A DNA stretch of 64,000 nt from CADEFQ01 sp050249415 (GTDB lineage Bacteria; Pseudomonadota; Gammaproteobacteria; Steroidobacterales; Steroidobacteraceae). The notes under the pieces are model-generated. The model did not search any database and was not told the origin of the DNA. It worked only from the letters and a program-made list of their open reading frames with translations. A program made the position numbers and the translations under genes. The first letter of the stretch is position 1; every line of letters begins with the position of its first letter. The stretch lies in the NCBI GenBank assembly GCA_050249415.1, contig JBFWQO010000004.1, positions 240,806-304,805 of the forward strand. Reading direction: 5' to 3'. Shown here in pieces: positions 47,535 through 57,277 of the stretch.

Positions 47535-48780
47535 GATCCGCAATTTCACGATCAACTTCGGTCCGCAGCATCCGGCTGCGCACGGCGTGCTGCGTCTCGT
47601 GCTCGAGATGGACGGCGAAGTGATAGGCAAGGCCGATCCGCACATCGGGCTGCTGCACCGGGGCACGGAGAAGCTCGCCGAATCGAAGCCGTTCAACCAG
47701 TCGATCGGCTACATGGACCGGCTCGATTACGTGTCGATGATGTGCAACGAGCACGCCTACGTGATGGCGATCGAGCGCCTGCTCGGCGTCACCGTGCCCG
47801 AGCGTGCGCAGTACATCCGCGTGATGTTCGACGAGGTCACGCGCATCCTGAACCACCTGATGTGGCTCGGGGCCCACGGGCTCGACATCGGGGCGATGAC
47901 CGTGATGCTGCTGTGCTTCAAGGAGCGCGAGGACCTGATGGACTGCTACGAGGCGGTCTCGGGCACCCGCATGCATGCGACCTACTATCGCCCGGGCGGC
48001 GTCTATCGCGACCTGCCAACCGAGATGCCGAAATACCAGGCGTCCAGGTGGCGTTCGCAGCAAGATGCCGACCGGCTGAACGAGGCGCGTTCCGGTTCGC
48101 TGCTCGATTTCCTCGAGGATTTCACGCGCCGTTTCCCGAAGGCGGTCGATGAGTACGAGACACTGCTCACCGACAACCGCATCTGGAAGCAGCGCACCGT
48201 CAACATCGGTGTCGTGTCGCCCGAGCGCGCGAAGCAGCTCGGCTTCACGGGGCCGATGCTGCGCGGCTCCGGCATCGCGTGGGACCTGCGCAGGAAGCAG
48301 CCGTACGACGTGTACGACCGCATGGAGTTCGACATACCGGTCGGCGCCAACGGCGACTGCTACGACCGCTATCTGGTGCGGGTCGAGGAGATGCGCCAGT
48401 CGAACCGCATCGTCCAGCAGTGCATAGCGTGGCTGCGCGCGAACCCGGGACCGGTGATGATCGACGATCGCAAGGTGCGCCCGCCGCGTCGCGAGGAGAT
48501 GAAGGGCGACATGGAGTCGCTGATCCATCACTTCAAGCTCTTCACCGAGGGCTACTGCGTACCCGAAGGCGAAACCTACGCGGCGGTCGAGGCGCCGAAG
48601 GGCGAATTCGGCGTGTATCTCGTCTCGGACGGCGCCAACAAGCCCTACCGGCTCAAGTGCCGCGCGCCGGGGTTCGCGCACCTCGCGGCGCTGCCCGAGA
48701 TGGTGGCAGGCCACATGCTCACCGACGTCGTCTCGATGATCGGCACCCTGGACGTCGTATTCGGAGAGGTCGACCGCTGA
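47527..48780 (+). CDS. nuoD: NADH-quinone oxidoreductase subunit D
   Basis: 49-kDa-type subunit that forms the quinone pocket with NuoB; 417 residues. It shows FGPQHPAAHGVLRLVLEMDG, HRGTEKLAESK, ICNEH-type MMCNEHAYVMAIE, and C-terminal FAHLAALPEMVAGHMLTDVV ending DVVFGEVDR. Start GTG. Confidence 0.98.
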   Translation: MAEIRNFTINFGPQHPAAHGVLRLVLEMDGEVIGKADPHIGLLHRGTEKLAESKPFNQSIGYMDRLDYVSMMCNEHAYVMAIERLLGVTVPERAQYIRVMFDEVTRILNHLMWLGAHGLDIGAMTVMLLCFKEREDLMDCYEAVSGTRMHATYYRPGGVYRDLPTEMPKYQASRWRSQQDADRLNEARSGSLLDFLEDFTRRFPKAVDEYETLLTDNRIWKQRTVNIGVVSPERAKQLGFTGPMLRGSGIAWDLRRKQPYDVYDRMEFDIPVGANGDCYDRYLVRVEEMRQSNRIVQQCIAWLRANPGPVMIDDRKVRPPRREEMKGDMESLIHHFKLFTEGYCVPEGETYAAVEAPKGEFGVYLVSDGANKPYRLKCRAPGFAHLAALPEMVAGHMLTDVVSMIGTLDVVFGEVDR

Positions 48781-49316
48781 TGGCTGTGAAGACGAGCGAC
48801 GGCGGGACATTCGAGCCCGTACTCGGGCCGAAGGCGCAGCTCCTGAGTGCGCACGTGCGCGCCGAGATCGACCACGAACTCGGGAAGTTCCCGGCGGGGC
48901 GCCAGCGTTCGGCGTCGCTCGCCGCGCTGCGCAGCGCACAGGAGCAGGGCAACGGGTATCTCACGGTCGAGCTGATGGACGCCGTGGCGGAATATCTCGC
49001 GCTGCAGCCGATCCAGATCTACGAGGTCGCGAGCTTTTATTCGATGTTCGCGACGCGCCCCTGCGGGCGCCACCACGTGAGCATCTGCACCAACGTGAGC
49101 TGCATGCTGAACGGCGCCGAGGACCTCGTCGCGCATGCCGAACGCAAGCTCGGCATCCGGCTCGGCGAGAGCACGCCCGACGGGCGCATCTACCTGAAGA
49201 AGGAAGAGGAATGTCTCGCGGCGTGCACCGGCGCGCCGATGATGATGGTGGACCACGAGTTCCACGAGAACCTCACTCCTGCGCGGATCGACGCGATCCT
49301 CGACGAGCTGAAGTGA
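48780..49316 (+). CDS. nuoE: NADH-quinone oxidoreductase subunit E
   Basis: 24-kDa-type subunit with [2Fe-2S] cluster N1a, 178 residues. Ligands are CTNVSCML and ECLAACTGAP. The ATG shares one base with the nuoD stop, and the gene ends with ATG of nuoF overlapped. Confidence 0.97.
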   Translation: MAVKTSDGGTFEPVLGPKAQLLSAHVRAEIDHELGKFPAGRQRSASLAALRSAQEQGNGYLTVELMDAVAEYLALQPIQIYEVASFYSMFATRPCGRHHVSICTNVSCMLNGAEDLVAHAERKLGIRLGESTPDGRIYLKKEEECLAACTGAPMMMVDHEFHENLTPARIDAILDELK

Positions 49317-50626
49317 TGGGCGCCTGGGACGACAAACACAACCTCGTCGTGTTCGAGCCGCTCGGCCTCGAGCGGCCCTGGACCATGGCCACCTACCGCG
49401 GCATCGGTGGTTACTCGGCCTGGGAGAAGATCCTCGCGGGCGGGATGACACGCGAGGCGGTCATCGATGCGGTGAAGGCCTCCGGCCTGCGCGGTCGCGG
49501 CGGCGCCGGCTTTCCCACCGGCGTCAAGTGGGGCTTCATGCCGCGGCACGCACCGATGCAGAAATATGCGGTGTGCAATTCCGACGAGAGCGAGCCCGGC
49601 ACCTGCCACGATCGCGACATCCTGCGCTACAACCCGCATTCGCTGATCGAGGGCATGGCGATCGGCGGCTTCGCGATGGGCGCCACGGTCGGCTACAACT
49701 ACATCCGCGGCGAGTTCCTCGGCGAACCGGTGCCGCGCTTCGAGGCGGCCCTCGCGGAAGCCTATGAGGCGGGCCTGCTCGGCCGGAACATCCGCGGCAG
49801 CGGCATCGATTTCGACCTCCACACATTCGTCGGTGCCGGCGCCTATATCTGCGGCGAGGAAACCGCGCTGCTCGAATCGCTCGAAGGCAAGCAGGGCAAG
49901 CCGCGCTTCAAGCCGCCGTTCCCGGCGAATTTCGGCCTGTTCGGCGCCCCGACGACGATCAACAACACGCAGAGCTACGCCTCGGTGCCCACGATCCTGC
50001 GCAAGGGGCCGCAATGGTTTGCCGCGCTCGGACCGGCGAACTCGGGCGGCACCCTCATCTTCTCCGTGTCGGGCCATGTCGAGAAACCCGGCAACTACGA
50101 GTTGCCGCTCGGCATCCCGTTCCGCGACCTGCTCGCCATCGCCGGTGGCATGAAGGGCGGCCGCGAGCTGAAGGCCGTGATCCCGGGCGGCTCGTCGGTG
50201 CCGGTCGTGCCGGCCGCCGTCATGCTCGGGCTCAACATGGACTACGACTCGCTGCGCGCCGTGGGCTCGGCGGTCGGCACGGGCGCCATGATCGTGATGG
50301 ACGAGACCACCTGCATGGTCAAGGTTCTCGAGCGCCTGTCGCGCTTCTACATGGCCGAGTCCTGCGGGCAGTGCACGCCGTGCCGCGAGGGTACGGGCTG
50401 GCTGAACCGCATGGTGAAGCGCATCCTCGCCGGGCAGGGCCGGCGCGAGGACATCGACCTGCTGGTCAGCGTCGCGAACAATATCGAAGGCCACACGATC
50501 TGCGCGTTCGGCGATGCGGCGGCGTGGCCCGTGCAGAGCTTCATCAGGCACTTCCGGCACGAGTTCGAATACATGGTCGATCACGGCGGGCGCAGCATCG
50601 TCGGCGGCGAGAGGCAGGCGGCTTGA
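49316..50626 (+). CDS. nuoF: NADH-quinone oxidoreductase subunit F
   Basis: NADH- and FMN-binding subunit, 436 residues. The nucleotide site shows GLRGRGGAGFPTGVKW and CNSDESEPGT; YICGEETALLESLEGK; N3 cluster cysteines are in ESCGQCTPCREGTGW and HTICAFGD. Start ATG overlaps the nuoE stop. Confidence 0.98.
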   Translation: MGAWDDKHNLVVFEPLGLERPWTMATYRGIGGYSAWEKILAGGMTREAVIDAVKASGLRGRGGAGFPTGVKWGFMPRHAPMQKYAVCNSDESEPGTCHDRDILRYNPHSLIEGMAIGGFAMGATVGYNYIRGEFLGEPVPRFEAALAEAYEAGLLGRNIRGSGIDFDLHTFVGAGAYICGEETALLESLEGKQGKPRFKPPFPANFGLFGAPTTINNTQSYASVPTILRKGPQWFAALGPANSGGTLIFSVSGHVEKPGNYELPLGIPFRDLLAIAGGMKGGRELKAVIPGGSSVPVVPAAVMLGLNMDYDSLRAVGSAVGTGAMIVMDETTCMVKVLERLSRFYMAESCGQCTPCREGTGWLNRMVKRILAGQGRREDIDLLVSVANNIEGHTICAFGDAAAWPVQSFIRHFRHEFEYMVDHGGRSIVGGERQAA

Positions 50627-50627
50627 G

Positions 50628-52793
50628 ATGACCGACGATCTCGTGAACGTCGAAGTCGACGGCGTGGCGCTCAAGGCGAAGAAGGGCGCGATGATCATCC
50701 ACGTCACGGACGCGCACGACGCGTACGTGCCGCGCTTCTGCTACCACGAGAAGCTGCCGATCGCGGCCAATTGCCGCATGTGCCTCGTCGAGGTCGAGAA
50801 GGCGCCGAAGCCGATGCCCGCGTGCGCGACCCCGGTCGCCGAGGGCATGAAGATCTTCACCAAATCGCCGAAGGCGCTCGCCGCGCAGAAGGCGACGATG
50901 GAATTCCTGCTGATCAACCACCCGCTCGATTGCCCGATCTGCGACCAGGGCGGCGAGTGCGAGCTGCAGGACCTTTCGATGGGCTTCGGGCGGGACATCG
51001 CGCGCTTCGCCGAACGCAAGCGCGTCGTGAAGGACAAGAACATCGGCCCGCTCATCTCGACCGACATGACGCGCTGCATCCACTGCACGCGCTGCGTGCG
51101 CTTCGGACAGGACATCGCGGGCATCCAGGAGCTCGGCACCCCGGGCCGCGGCGAATGGATGGAAATCGGCACTTACGTCGAGCGCACGGTCGATCACGAG
51201 CTGTCCGCCAATATCATCGACCTGTGCCCGGTCGGCGCACTGAACAGCAAGCCGTTCCGCTTCCGCGCGCGCGCGTGGGAGATGACGCAGTCGCCGCTCG
51301 TGTCGCCGCACGATGGCGCCGGGTCGAACCTCTACGGCCACGTGCTGCGCGGGCGGCTGTTGCGCATCGTTCCGCGCCCGAACGAGGCGATCAACGAGGC
51401 CTGGATCTCGGATCGCGACCGCTTCGGTTACGAGGGCGTGTACAGCGCCGAGCGCCTGAACGCGCCGCTGATGCGCGAGGGCCGCGAGTGGCGCGAAGTC
51501 AGCTGGGAAGCGGCGCTCGAGGCCACCGCGAACGGCCTGAAGCGGGCGCGGGATTCCGTGGGCGTGCTCGCGGGCCCCTCGGGCACGGCCGAGGAGTTCT
51601 ACCTGCTCAATCGCCTCGTGCGCGGGCTCGGGTCGCACAACATCGACCACCGGTTGCGCCAGAGCGATTTCCGCGACCAGGCGGCCGATCCGCTCTATCC
51701 GTCGCTCGGCCTGCCGTTCGCGACGGTCGATGATCTCGACGCGCTGTTCGTGATCGGCAGCAACCTGCGCCGCGAAATCCCGATCCTGGCGCATCGCGTG
51801 CGCAAGGCCGCGCGTCGCGGGGCGCACGTGTCGTTCCTCAATCCGGCACGGTTCGAGTACCTCTTTCCGGTGGCGAACTACCTCGAGGCGGCGCCCGCGG
51901 CGCAGGCGCTGGAACTGGCCGGCGTGCTTGCGGCTGCGCTTCAGGCCCGCGCGACGGCGCCGTCTGACGAATGCGCGGCGCTCGTCGCCGCGGCCCATGT
52001 CACCGAGGCGCACAAGGCGATCGCCGCGCGACTCGCGGCCGGCGGCCATCGCGCGATCTGGCTCGGCGCACTCGCGCTCCGCCACCCGGCGTACGATGAC
52101 CTGCGCGCGCTCGCCGCGGCGCTTTCGCTTGCGACCGGCGCGACGCTCGGCGTGCTCGCCGAGGGCGCGAATGCCGCGGGCGCGTATCTCGCCGGCGCCG
52201 TACCGCATCGCGACGCGGGTGGCGAGGTGCCGTCGATTCCGGGGCTCACGGCCCGGGAGATGCTCGAGCGGCCGCTGTCGGCCTACGTGCTCGCGGGAGG
52301 CGTGGAGCCCTGGCACGACAGCGTCTGCGAGCGCGCGCAACAGACACTCGCCGAGGCCGGGTTCGTCGTCGCCGCCACGCCCTTCGTGTCCGGGACACTG
52401 AAGGAAGTTGCGCACGTGCTGTTGCCGATCGGCACGTTTGCAGAGACGTCGGGCACCTATGTGAACCTCGAGGGCCGCTGGCAGAGCGTACCGGGCGCCG
52501 CGCGGCCGGTCGGCGCAGCGCGGCCGGGCTGGAAGGTTTATCGGGTGCTCTGCAATCTGCTCGGCATCCCGGATTCCGAGTATCAGTCGTCGGAGGAAGT
52601 GCGCGACGAGTTGCTCGAGATCTGCGGCGACAACCTCGAGGCAGGACCGTACCGCGGCGCCCATCGCGTCGTGCCGTCGAATGCGCCGGCCGCGGTCGTC
52701 GATGTGCCGATGTACCAGGTCGATGCGGTGCTGCGCCGCGCGCCGTCCCTGCAACGCACGCGTGACGGGCGCGTGGCAGCCGTGAATTACTGA
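50628..52793 (+). CDS. nuoG: NADH-quinone oxidoreductase subunit G
   Basis: 75-kDa-type subunit, 721 residues. N-terminal ferredoxin domain with CYHEKLPIAANCRMC and CATPV (N1b); HPLDCPICDQGGECELQD with preceding His (N5); CIHCTRCVRF and CPVGALNSK (N4). The cluster N7 cysteines found in E. coli are absent: the place reads SPLVSPHDGAGSNLY. The shorter length fits the form without N7. A degenerate molybdopterin-type domain makes up the C-terminal half. Confidence 0.97.
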   Translation: MTDDLVNVEVDGVALKAKKGAMIIHVTDAHDAYVPRFCYHEKLPIAANCRMCLVEVEKAPKPMPACATPVAEGMKIFTKSPKALAAQKATMEFLLINHPLDCPICDQGGECELQDLSMGFGRDIARFAERKRVVKDKNIGPLISTDMTRCIHCTRCVRFGQDIAGIQELGTPGRGEWMEIGTYVERTVDHELSANIIDLCPVGALNSKPFRFRARAWEMTQSPLVSPHDGAGSNLYGHVLRGRLLRIVPRPNEAINEAWISDRDRFGYEGVYSAERLNAPLMREGREWREVSWEAALEATANGLKRARDSVGVLAGPSGTAEEFYLLNRLVRGLGSHNIDHRLRQSDFRDQAADPLYPSLGLPFATVDDLDALFVIGSNLRREIPILAHRVRKAARRGAHVSFLNPARFEYLFPVANYLEAAPAAQALELAGVLAAALQARATAPSDECAALVAAAHVTEAHKAIAARLAAGGHRAIWLGALALRHPAYDDLRALAAALSLATGATLGVLAEGANAAGAYLAGAVPHRDAGGEVPSIPGLTAREMLERPLSAYVLAGGVEPWHDSVCERAQQTLAEAGFVVAATPFVSGTLKEVAHVLLPIGTFAETSGTYVNLEGRWQSVPGAARPVGAARPGWKVYRVLCNLLGIPDSEYQSSEEVRDELLEICGDNLEAGPYRGAHRVVPSNAPAAVVDVPMYQVDAVLRRAPSLQRTRDGRVAAVNY

Positions 52794-52802
52794 GCCGCCG
52801 CC

Positions 52803-53858
52803 ATGCAGCCGATCCTCGATCTTCTCGCGCTCCCGATCGTCCAGACGACGATCTGGATCCTCGTCGTCACGGTGAGCGTGATCCTGGCGGTCGCCTTCTC
52901 GGTGCTGTTCGAGCGCAAGATCATCGGCTGGATGCAGTTGCGCAAGGGTCCGAACCGCGTCGGCAGCATCTTCGGTTTCTGGCCTGGCGTGTTCCAGGCC
53001 TTCGCCGACGTGCTGAAACTGCTGATCAAGGAAGTCGTGGTCCCGGCACAGGCCAACAAGGTGATGTTCGCGCTCGCGCCGATCATCGCGCTCGTGCCGG
53101 CGCTCGCCACCTGGGCGGTCGTACCGCTCTCGCCCGACCTCGTGATCGCGGACATCGACGCGGGCCTGCTGTACGTGCTCGCGCTCACCTCGACGGGCAT
53201 CTACGGCGTGATCATCGCCGGCTGGGCCGCCAACTCGAAGTACGCGATGCTCGGCGCGATGCGCTCGGCGGCACAGATGGTCGCGTACGAGATCGCGATG
53301 GGCTTCGCGCTCGTGGGCGTCGTCATGGCGTCGGGGAGCCTGAACCTCGGCGCGATCGTGCAGCAGCAGGCGGGCGGCATGCTCACCTGGAACATCATCT
53401 GGCTGTTCCCGCTCGCGCTCGTCTACATCATCTCGGGCGTCGCGGAGACCAATCGCCTGCCGTTCGACGTCGCCGAGGGCGAGTCGGAGATCGTCGCCGG
53501 CTTCCATGTCGAATACTCGGGCATCGCGTTCGCGCTGTTCTTCCTCGCCGAATACGCGAACATGCTGCTGATCTCGGCGCTCACCGCCGTGTTCTTCTTC
53601 GGCGGCTGGCTGTCGCCGTTCGACGGCTACCTGCCCGCGGACAACTGGCTCGCGCGGCCGGGTTTCCCGTGGCTCGGCATGAAGATCTCCGCCTTCATGT
53701 TCTTCTATTTCTGGCTGCGGGCGACCTATCCGCGCTACCGCTACGACCAGATCATGCGCCTCGGCTGGAAGGTGCTGATCCCGATCACGCTCGTGTGGAT
53801 CGCGGTGGAGGGTGTCATGGCGCACTTCGCAGTCGGGCCGTGGAGGGCCGCGGGATGA
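52803..53858 (+). CDS. nuoH: NADH-quinone oxidoreductase subunit H
   Basis: Membrane subunit linking the quinone site to the proton channels; 351 residues, about eight helices. Signatures are RKIIGWMQLRKGPNRVG, GWAANSKYAMLGAMRSAAQM and AETNRLPFDVAEGESEIVAG. Nine bp after nuoG. Confidence 0.98.
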   Translation: MQPILDLLALPIVQTTIWILVVTVSVILAVAFSVLFERKIIGWMQLRKGPNRVGSIFGFWPGVFQAFADVLKLLIKEVVVPAQANKVMFALAPIIALVPALATWAVVPLSPDLVIADIDAGLLYVLALTSTGIYGVIIAGWAANSKYAMLGAMRSAAQMVAYEIAMGFALVGVVMASGSLNLGAIVQQQAGGMLTWNIIWLFPLALVYIISGVAETNRLPFDVAEGESEIVAGFHVEYSGIAFALFFLAEYANMLLISALTAVFFFGGWLSPFDGYLPADNWLARPGFPWLGMKISAFMFFYFWLRATYPRYRYDQIMRLGWKVLIPITLVWIAVEGVMAHFAVGPWRAAG

Positions 53859-54340
53859 ACCTGCGCAGCTTCGTCAGGACATTCCTCCTCTGGGAACTGC
53901 TGCAGGGCCTCGCGCTCACGTGGCGCACGCTCTTTCGCAAGAAGTTCACGGTGAACTATCCGGAAGAGAAGACCCCGCAATCGCCGCGCTTTCGCGGCCT
54001 GCACGCGCAGCGGCGCTATGCCAACGGCGAGGAGCGCTGCATCGCGTGCAAGCTCTGCGAGGCGGTCTGCCCGGCGCTCGCGATCACCATCGAATCGGAC
54101 GTGGCGGCGGACGGCACGCGCCGCACGACGCGCTACGACATCGACCTCTTCAAGTGCATCTACTGCGGCTTCTGCGAGGAGGCCTGCCCGGTCGACGCGA
54201 TCGTCGAGACGCGCATCCACGAGTACCACATGGAGCATCGCGGCGAGAACATCATGTCGAAGGACAAGCTGCTCGCCGTGGGCGACCGTTACGAGGCGAT
54301 GATCGCGGCGGACAAGGCCGCCGACGCCCGGTGGCGTTGA
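53855..54340 (+). CDS. nuoI: NADH-quinone oxidoreductase subunit I
   Basis: TYKY-type ferredoxin subunit with clusters N6a and N6b; 161 residues. The two 4Fe-4S motifs are CIACKLCEAVCP and CIYCGFCEEACP. An N-terminal amphipathic helix (LWELLQGLALTWRTLF) sits on the membrane. ATGA overlap with nuoH. Confidence 0.98.
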   Translation: MNLRSFVRTFLLWELLQGLALTWRTLFRKKFTVNYPEEKTPQSPRFRGLHAQRRYANGEERCIACKLCEAVCPALAITIESDVAADGTRRTTRYDIDLFKCIYCGFCEEACPVDAIVETRIHEYHMEHRGENIMSKDKLLAVGDRYEAMIAADKAADARWR

Positions 54341-54356
54341 GGACGGGGAGGGCGGC

Positions 54357-54959
54357 ATGCTGGTGATGATCCTGTTCTACGCGTTCTCCGCGGTGCTCAT
54401 CGCCGCCGCGCTCGGCGTGATCACGACGCGCAACCCGGTGTATTCGGTGCTGTGCCTCGTGCTCGCGTTCTTCACGAGCGCCTGCATCTGGATCCTGATC
54501 GAGGCCGAGTTCCTCGCGATCGTGCTGGTGCTCGTCTACGTCGGCGCCGTGATGGTGCTGTTCCTTTTCGTCGTGATGATGCTCGACATCAACGTCGAGG
54601 AGCTGCGCAGCGGCTTCACGCGCTATGCCTGGCTCGGCTGGATCACGGCCTTCGTCGTGATCCTGGAACTCGTCGGCGTGCTGGCCGCGCGCCGCCTCGG
54701 TGTCGACGAGACGCAGGGGCCCGCGCCGCTGCCGGCCGAGTACAGCAACACGCACGAACTCGGCACCGTGCTCTACACGCAGTACGTGTACGCGTTCGAG
54801 CTCGCGGCGGTGCTGCTGCTCGTCGCGATCGTCGCGGCGATCGCGCTGACGATGCGCAGGCGCGCGGGACTCAAGGTGCAGGACATTTCGGCGCAGGTCG
54901 CGGTGCGCCGCGAGGACCGGGTGCGGCTCGTCAGGATCGAGCCGGAGAAGCGCCCGTGA
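54357..54959 (+). CDS. nuoJ: NADH-quinone oxidoreductase subunit J
   Basis: Five-helix membrane subunit, 200 residues. It has TRNPVYSVLCLVLAFF near residue 22 and VYVGAVMVLFLFVVMMLDI near residue 61, which contains the pi-bulge helix. The C-terminal cytoplasmic tail is basic. Overlaps nuoK by GTGA. Confidence 0.97.
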   Translation: MLVMILFYAFSAVLIAAALGVITTRNPVYSVLCLVLAFFTSACIWILIEAEFLAIVLVLVYVGAVMVLFLFVVMMLDINVEELRSGFTRYAWLGWITAFVVILELVGVLAARRLGVDETQGPAPLPAEYSNTHELGTVLYTQYVYAFELAAVLLLVAIVAAIALTMRRRAGLKVQDISAQVAVRREDRVRLVRIEPEKRP

Positions 54960-55261
54960 TCACGCTCGCCCACCTGCTGACCCTGTCGGCCGTGCTGTTC
55001 GCGATCGCCGTCGCGGGCATCTTCCTCAACCGCAAGAACGTCATCCTGCTGCTGATGTGCATCGAGCTGCTGCTGCTCGGCGCGAACTTCAACTTCATTG
55101 CGTTCTCGCGCTATCTCGGCGACCTCTCGGGACAGGTGTTCGTGTTCTTCGTGCTGACGGTGGCGGCCGCGGAGGCGGCGATCGGCCTCGCGATCCTGGT
55201 CGTGATCTTCCGTCTGAAGCGCAGCATCAACGTCGACGACCTCGACACATTGAAGGGCTGA
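54956..55261 (+). CDS. nuoK: NADH-quinone oxidoreductase subunit K
   Basis: Three-helix membrane subunit, 101 residues. The conserved Glu in LLMCIELLLLGANFNF and the second in AAEAAIGLAILV belong to the proton path. GTG start overlapping the nuoJ stop. Confidence 0.97.
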   Translation: MITLAHLLTLSAVLFAIAVAGIFLNRKNVILLLMCIELLLLGANFNFIAFSRYLGDLSGQVFVFFVLTVAAAEAAIGLAILVVIFRLKRSINVDDLDTLKG

Positions 55262-55267
55262 CCGGCG

Positions 55268-57262
55268 ATGACACCGAACCTGCTGATCGCCATCCCGCTG
55301 CTGCCCCTCGTGGCCGCGCTCATCGCCGGCCTCGCGGGTCGCCGGATCGGCCGGGCCGCGTCGGCGGGAGTCACGATACTCGCGGTCGGGATCTCCTGCG
55401 CACTGTCGCTGTATGTCGCAAAGCTGATCTTCATCGACGGCGTGCCGGCCACCGACACCACGGTCTACACCTGGCTCGTCTCGGACGGCATCCGCTTCCA
55501 GGTCGGGTTCCTCGTCGACCGGCTCACCGCGCTGATGATGGTGGTTGTGAATTTCGTGTCGTTCTGCGTGCACGTGTACACGATCGGCTACATGCGCGAC
55601 GACGACGGCTTCCAGCGCTTTTTCAGCTACATTTCGCTGTTCACCTTCTCGATGCTGATGCTCGTGATGGCGAACAACTTCATGCAGCTGTTCTTCGGCT
55701 GGGAGGCGGTCGGGCTCGTGTCGTACCTGCTGATCGGCTTCTGGTTCACGCGGCCGACCGCGATCCACGCGAATCTGAAGGCGTTCATCGTCAACCGCAT
55801 CGGGGATTTCGCCTTCGTGCTCGGCATCGCCGGCGTCGTGTACTGGACGCATTCGCTCGATTACGCCGATGTGTTCGCGATGGCGCCGGCACTCGAGACG
55901 GCGACGTTCGCACTCGGTGCCGGGACGACCGTGCCCGCGCTCACGCTGATCGCGCTGTGCCTGTTCGTCGGCGCGATGGCGAAATCGGCGCAGGTGCCGC
56001 TGCACGTGTGGCTGCCGGATTCGATGGAAGGCCCGACCCCGATCTCGGCGCTGATCCACGCCGCGACCATGGTCACGGCGGGCATCTTCATGGTCGCGCG
56101 CATGTCGCCGCTGTACGAGTTCTCGGGCGCGGCGCTGAGTTTCGTGCTCGTGATCGGCGGCACGACGGCGTTTTTCATGGGCCTGCTCGGCGTCGTCAAC
56201 AACGACATCAAGCGCGTGATCGCCTATTCGACACTCTCGCAGCTCGGCTACATGACGGTGGCGCTCGGCGCCTCGGCCTACAGCGCCGCGATCTTCCACC
56301 TGATGACGCACGCGTTCTTCAAGGCACTGCTGTTCCTCGCGGCGGGCTCGGTGATCATCGGCATGCACCACGAACAGGACATGCGCAGGATGGGCGGCCT
56401 CGCGAAGTACATGCCGGTCACCGCGATAACCTGCTGGATCGGCGCGCTCGCCCTGATCGGCACGCCGTTCTTCTCGGGCTTCTACTCGAAGGATGCGCTG
56501 ATCGAAGCGGTCGGCGAATCGCATCGCGCCGGGGCCACCTACGCCTACTGGTGCGTGACCGCGGGCGTGTTCGTCACCGCGCTGTACACGTTCCGGCTGC
56601 TGTTCATGACATTCCACGGCGAGGAGCGCTTCGGCCGGGGCGAAGCCCACGGCGACGGCCATGGCCACGATCACGGCCACGGGGGCGCGCCGCACGAAAG
56701 CCCGTGGGTCGTCACGGCGCCGCTCGTGGCGCTCGCGATCCCTTCGGTCGTGATCGGCTATCTCACGATCGGGCCGCTGCTGTTCGGCGGCGCGTTCGGT
56801 GATGCGCTCTTCGTGCGCGAGGCGAACGATGTCGTCGGCGAACTCGGCCGTGAGTACCACGGGCCCGTCGCATTCGCCCTGCACGGGCTCACGGCGCCGA
56901 CCTTCTGGCTCGCGCTCGCCGGCGTGCTGACCGCCTGGTACCTGTACCTGAAGAGCCCGCAGACACCCGCGCGCATTGCCGCGCGCTTTTCGGGCCTCTA
57001 CACGCTGCTCGTGAACAAGTTCTATTTCGACTGGTTCAACGAAACGGTGCTTGCGCCGTTCACGCGGCTCGTCGGCAAGGTCCTGTGGAAAGGCGGCGAC
57101 CAGCTGCTGATCGACGGGGCGTTCGTGAACGGGTCGGCGAAGTTCGTCGGCTGGGCCGCGGCGAAGGGCCGGCGGATCCAGACCGGTTATCTCTATACCT
57201 ACGCGTTCTGGATGGTCATCGGGCTCGCGGTCCTCCTGGGCTGGTTCCTGATCCGCGCCTGA
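55268..57262 (+). CDS. nuoL: NADH-quinone oxidoreductase subunit L
   Basis: Antiporter-like proton channel, 664 residues. Conserved parts are FFGWEAVGLVSYLLIGFW, the lysine-bearing KSAQVPLHVWLPDSMEGPTP and HAATMVTAGIFM. A His-rich loop (HGDGHGHDHGHGG) lies near residue 463. The long lateral helix and last TM at the C-terminus are present. Confidence 0.98.
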   Translation: MTPNLLIAIPLLPLVAALIAGLAGRRIGRAASAGVTILAVGISCALSLYVAKLIFIDGVPATDTTVYTWLVSDGIRFQVGFLVDRLTALMMVVVNFVSFCVHVYTIGYMRDDDGFQRFFSYISLFTFSMLMLVMANNFMQLFFGWEAVGLVSYLLIGFWFTRPTAIHANLKAFIVNRIGDFAFVLGIAGVVYWTHSLDYADVFAMAPALETATFALGAGTTVPALTLIALCLFVGAMAKSAQVPLHVWLPDSMEGPTPISALIHAATMVTAGIFMVARMSPLYEFSGAALSFVLVIGGTTAFFMGLLGVVNNDIKRVIAYSTLSQLGYMTVALGASAYSAAIFHLMTHAFFKALLFLAAGSVIIGMHHEQDMRRMGGLAKYMPVTAITCWIGALALIGTPFFSGFYSKDALIEAVGESHRAGATYAYWCVTAGVFVTALYTFRLLFMTFHGEERFGRGEAHGDGHGHDHGHGGAPHESPWVVTAPLVALAIPSVVIGYLTIGPLLFGGAFGDALFVREANDVVGELGREYHGPVAFALHGLTAPTFWLALAGVLTAWYLYLKSPQTPARIAARFSGLYTLLVNKFYFDWFNETVLAPFTRLVGKVLWKGGDQLLIDGAFVNGSAKFVGWAAAKGRRIQTGYLYTYAFWMVIGLAVLLGWFLIRA

Positions 57263-57277
57263 CGGGGTCACAAGCGC

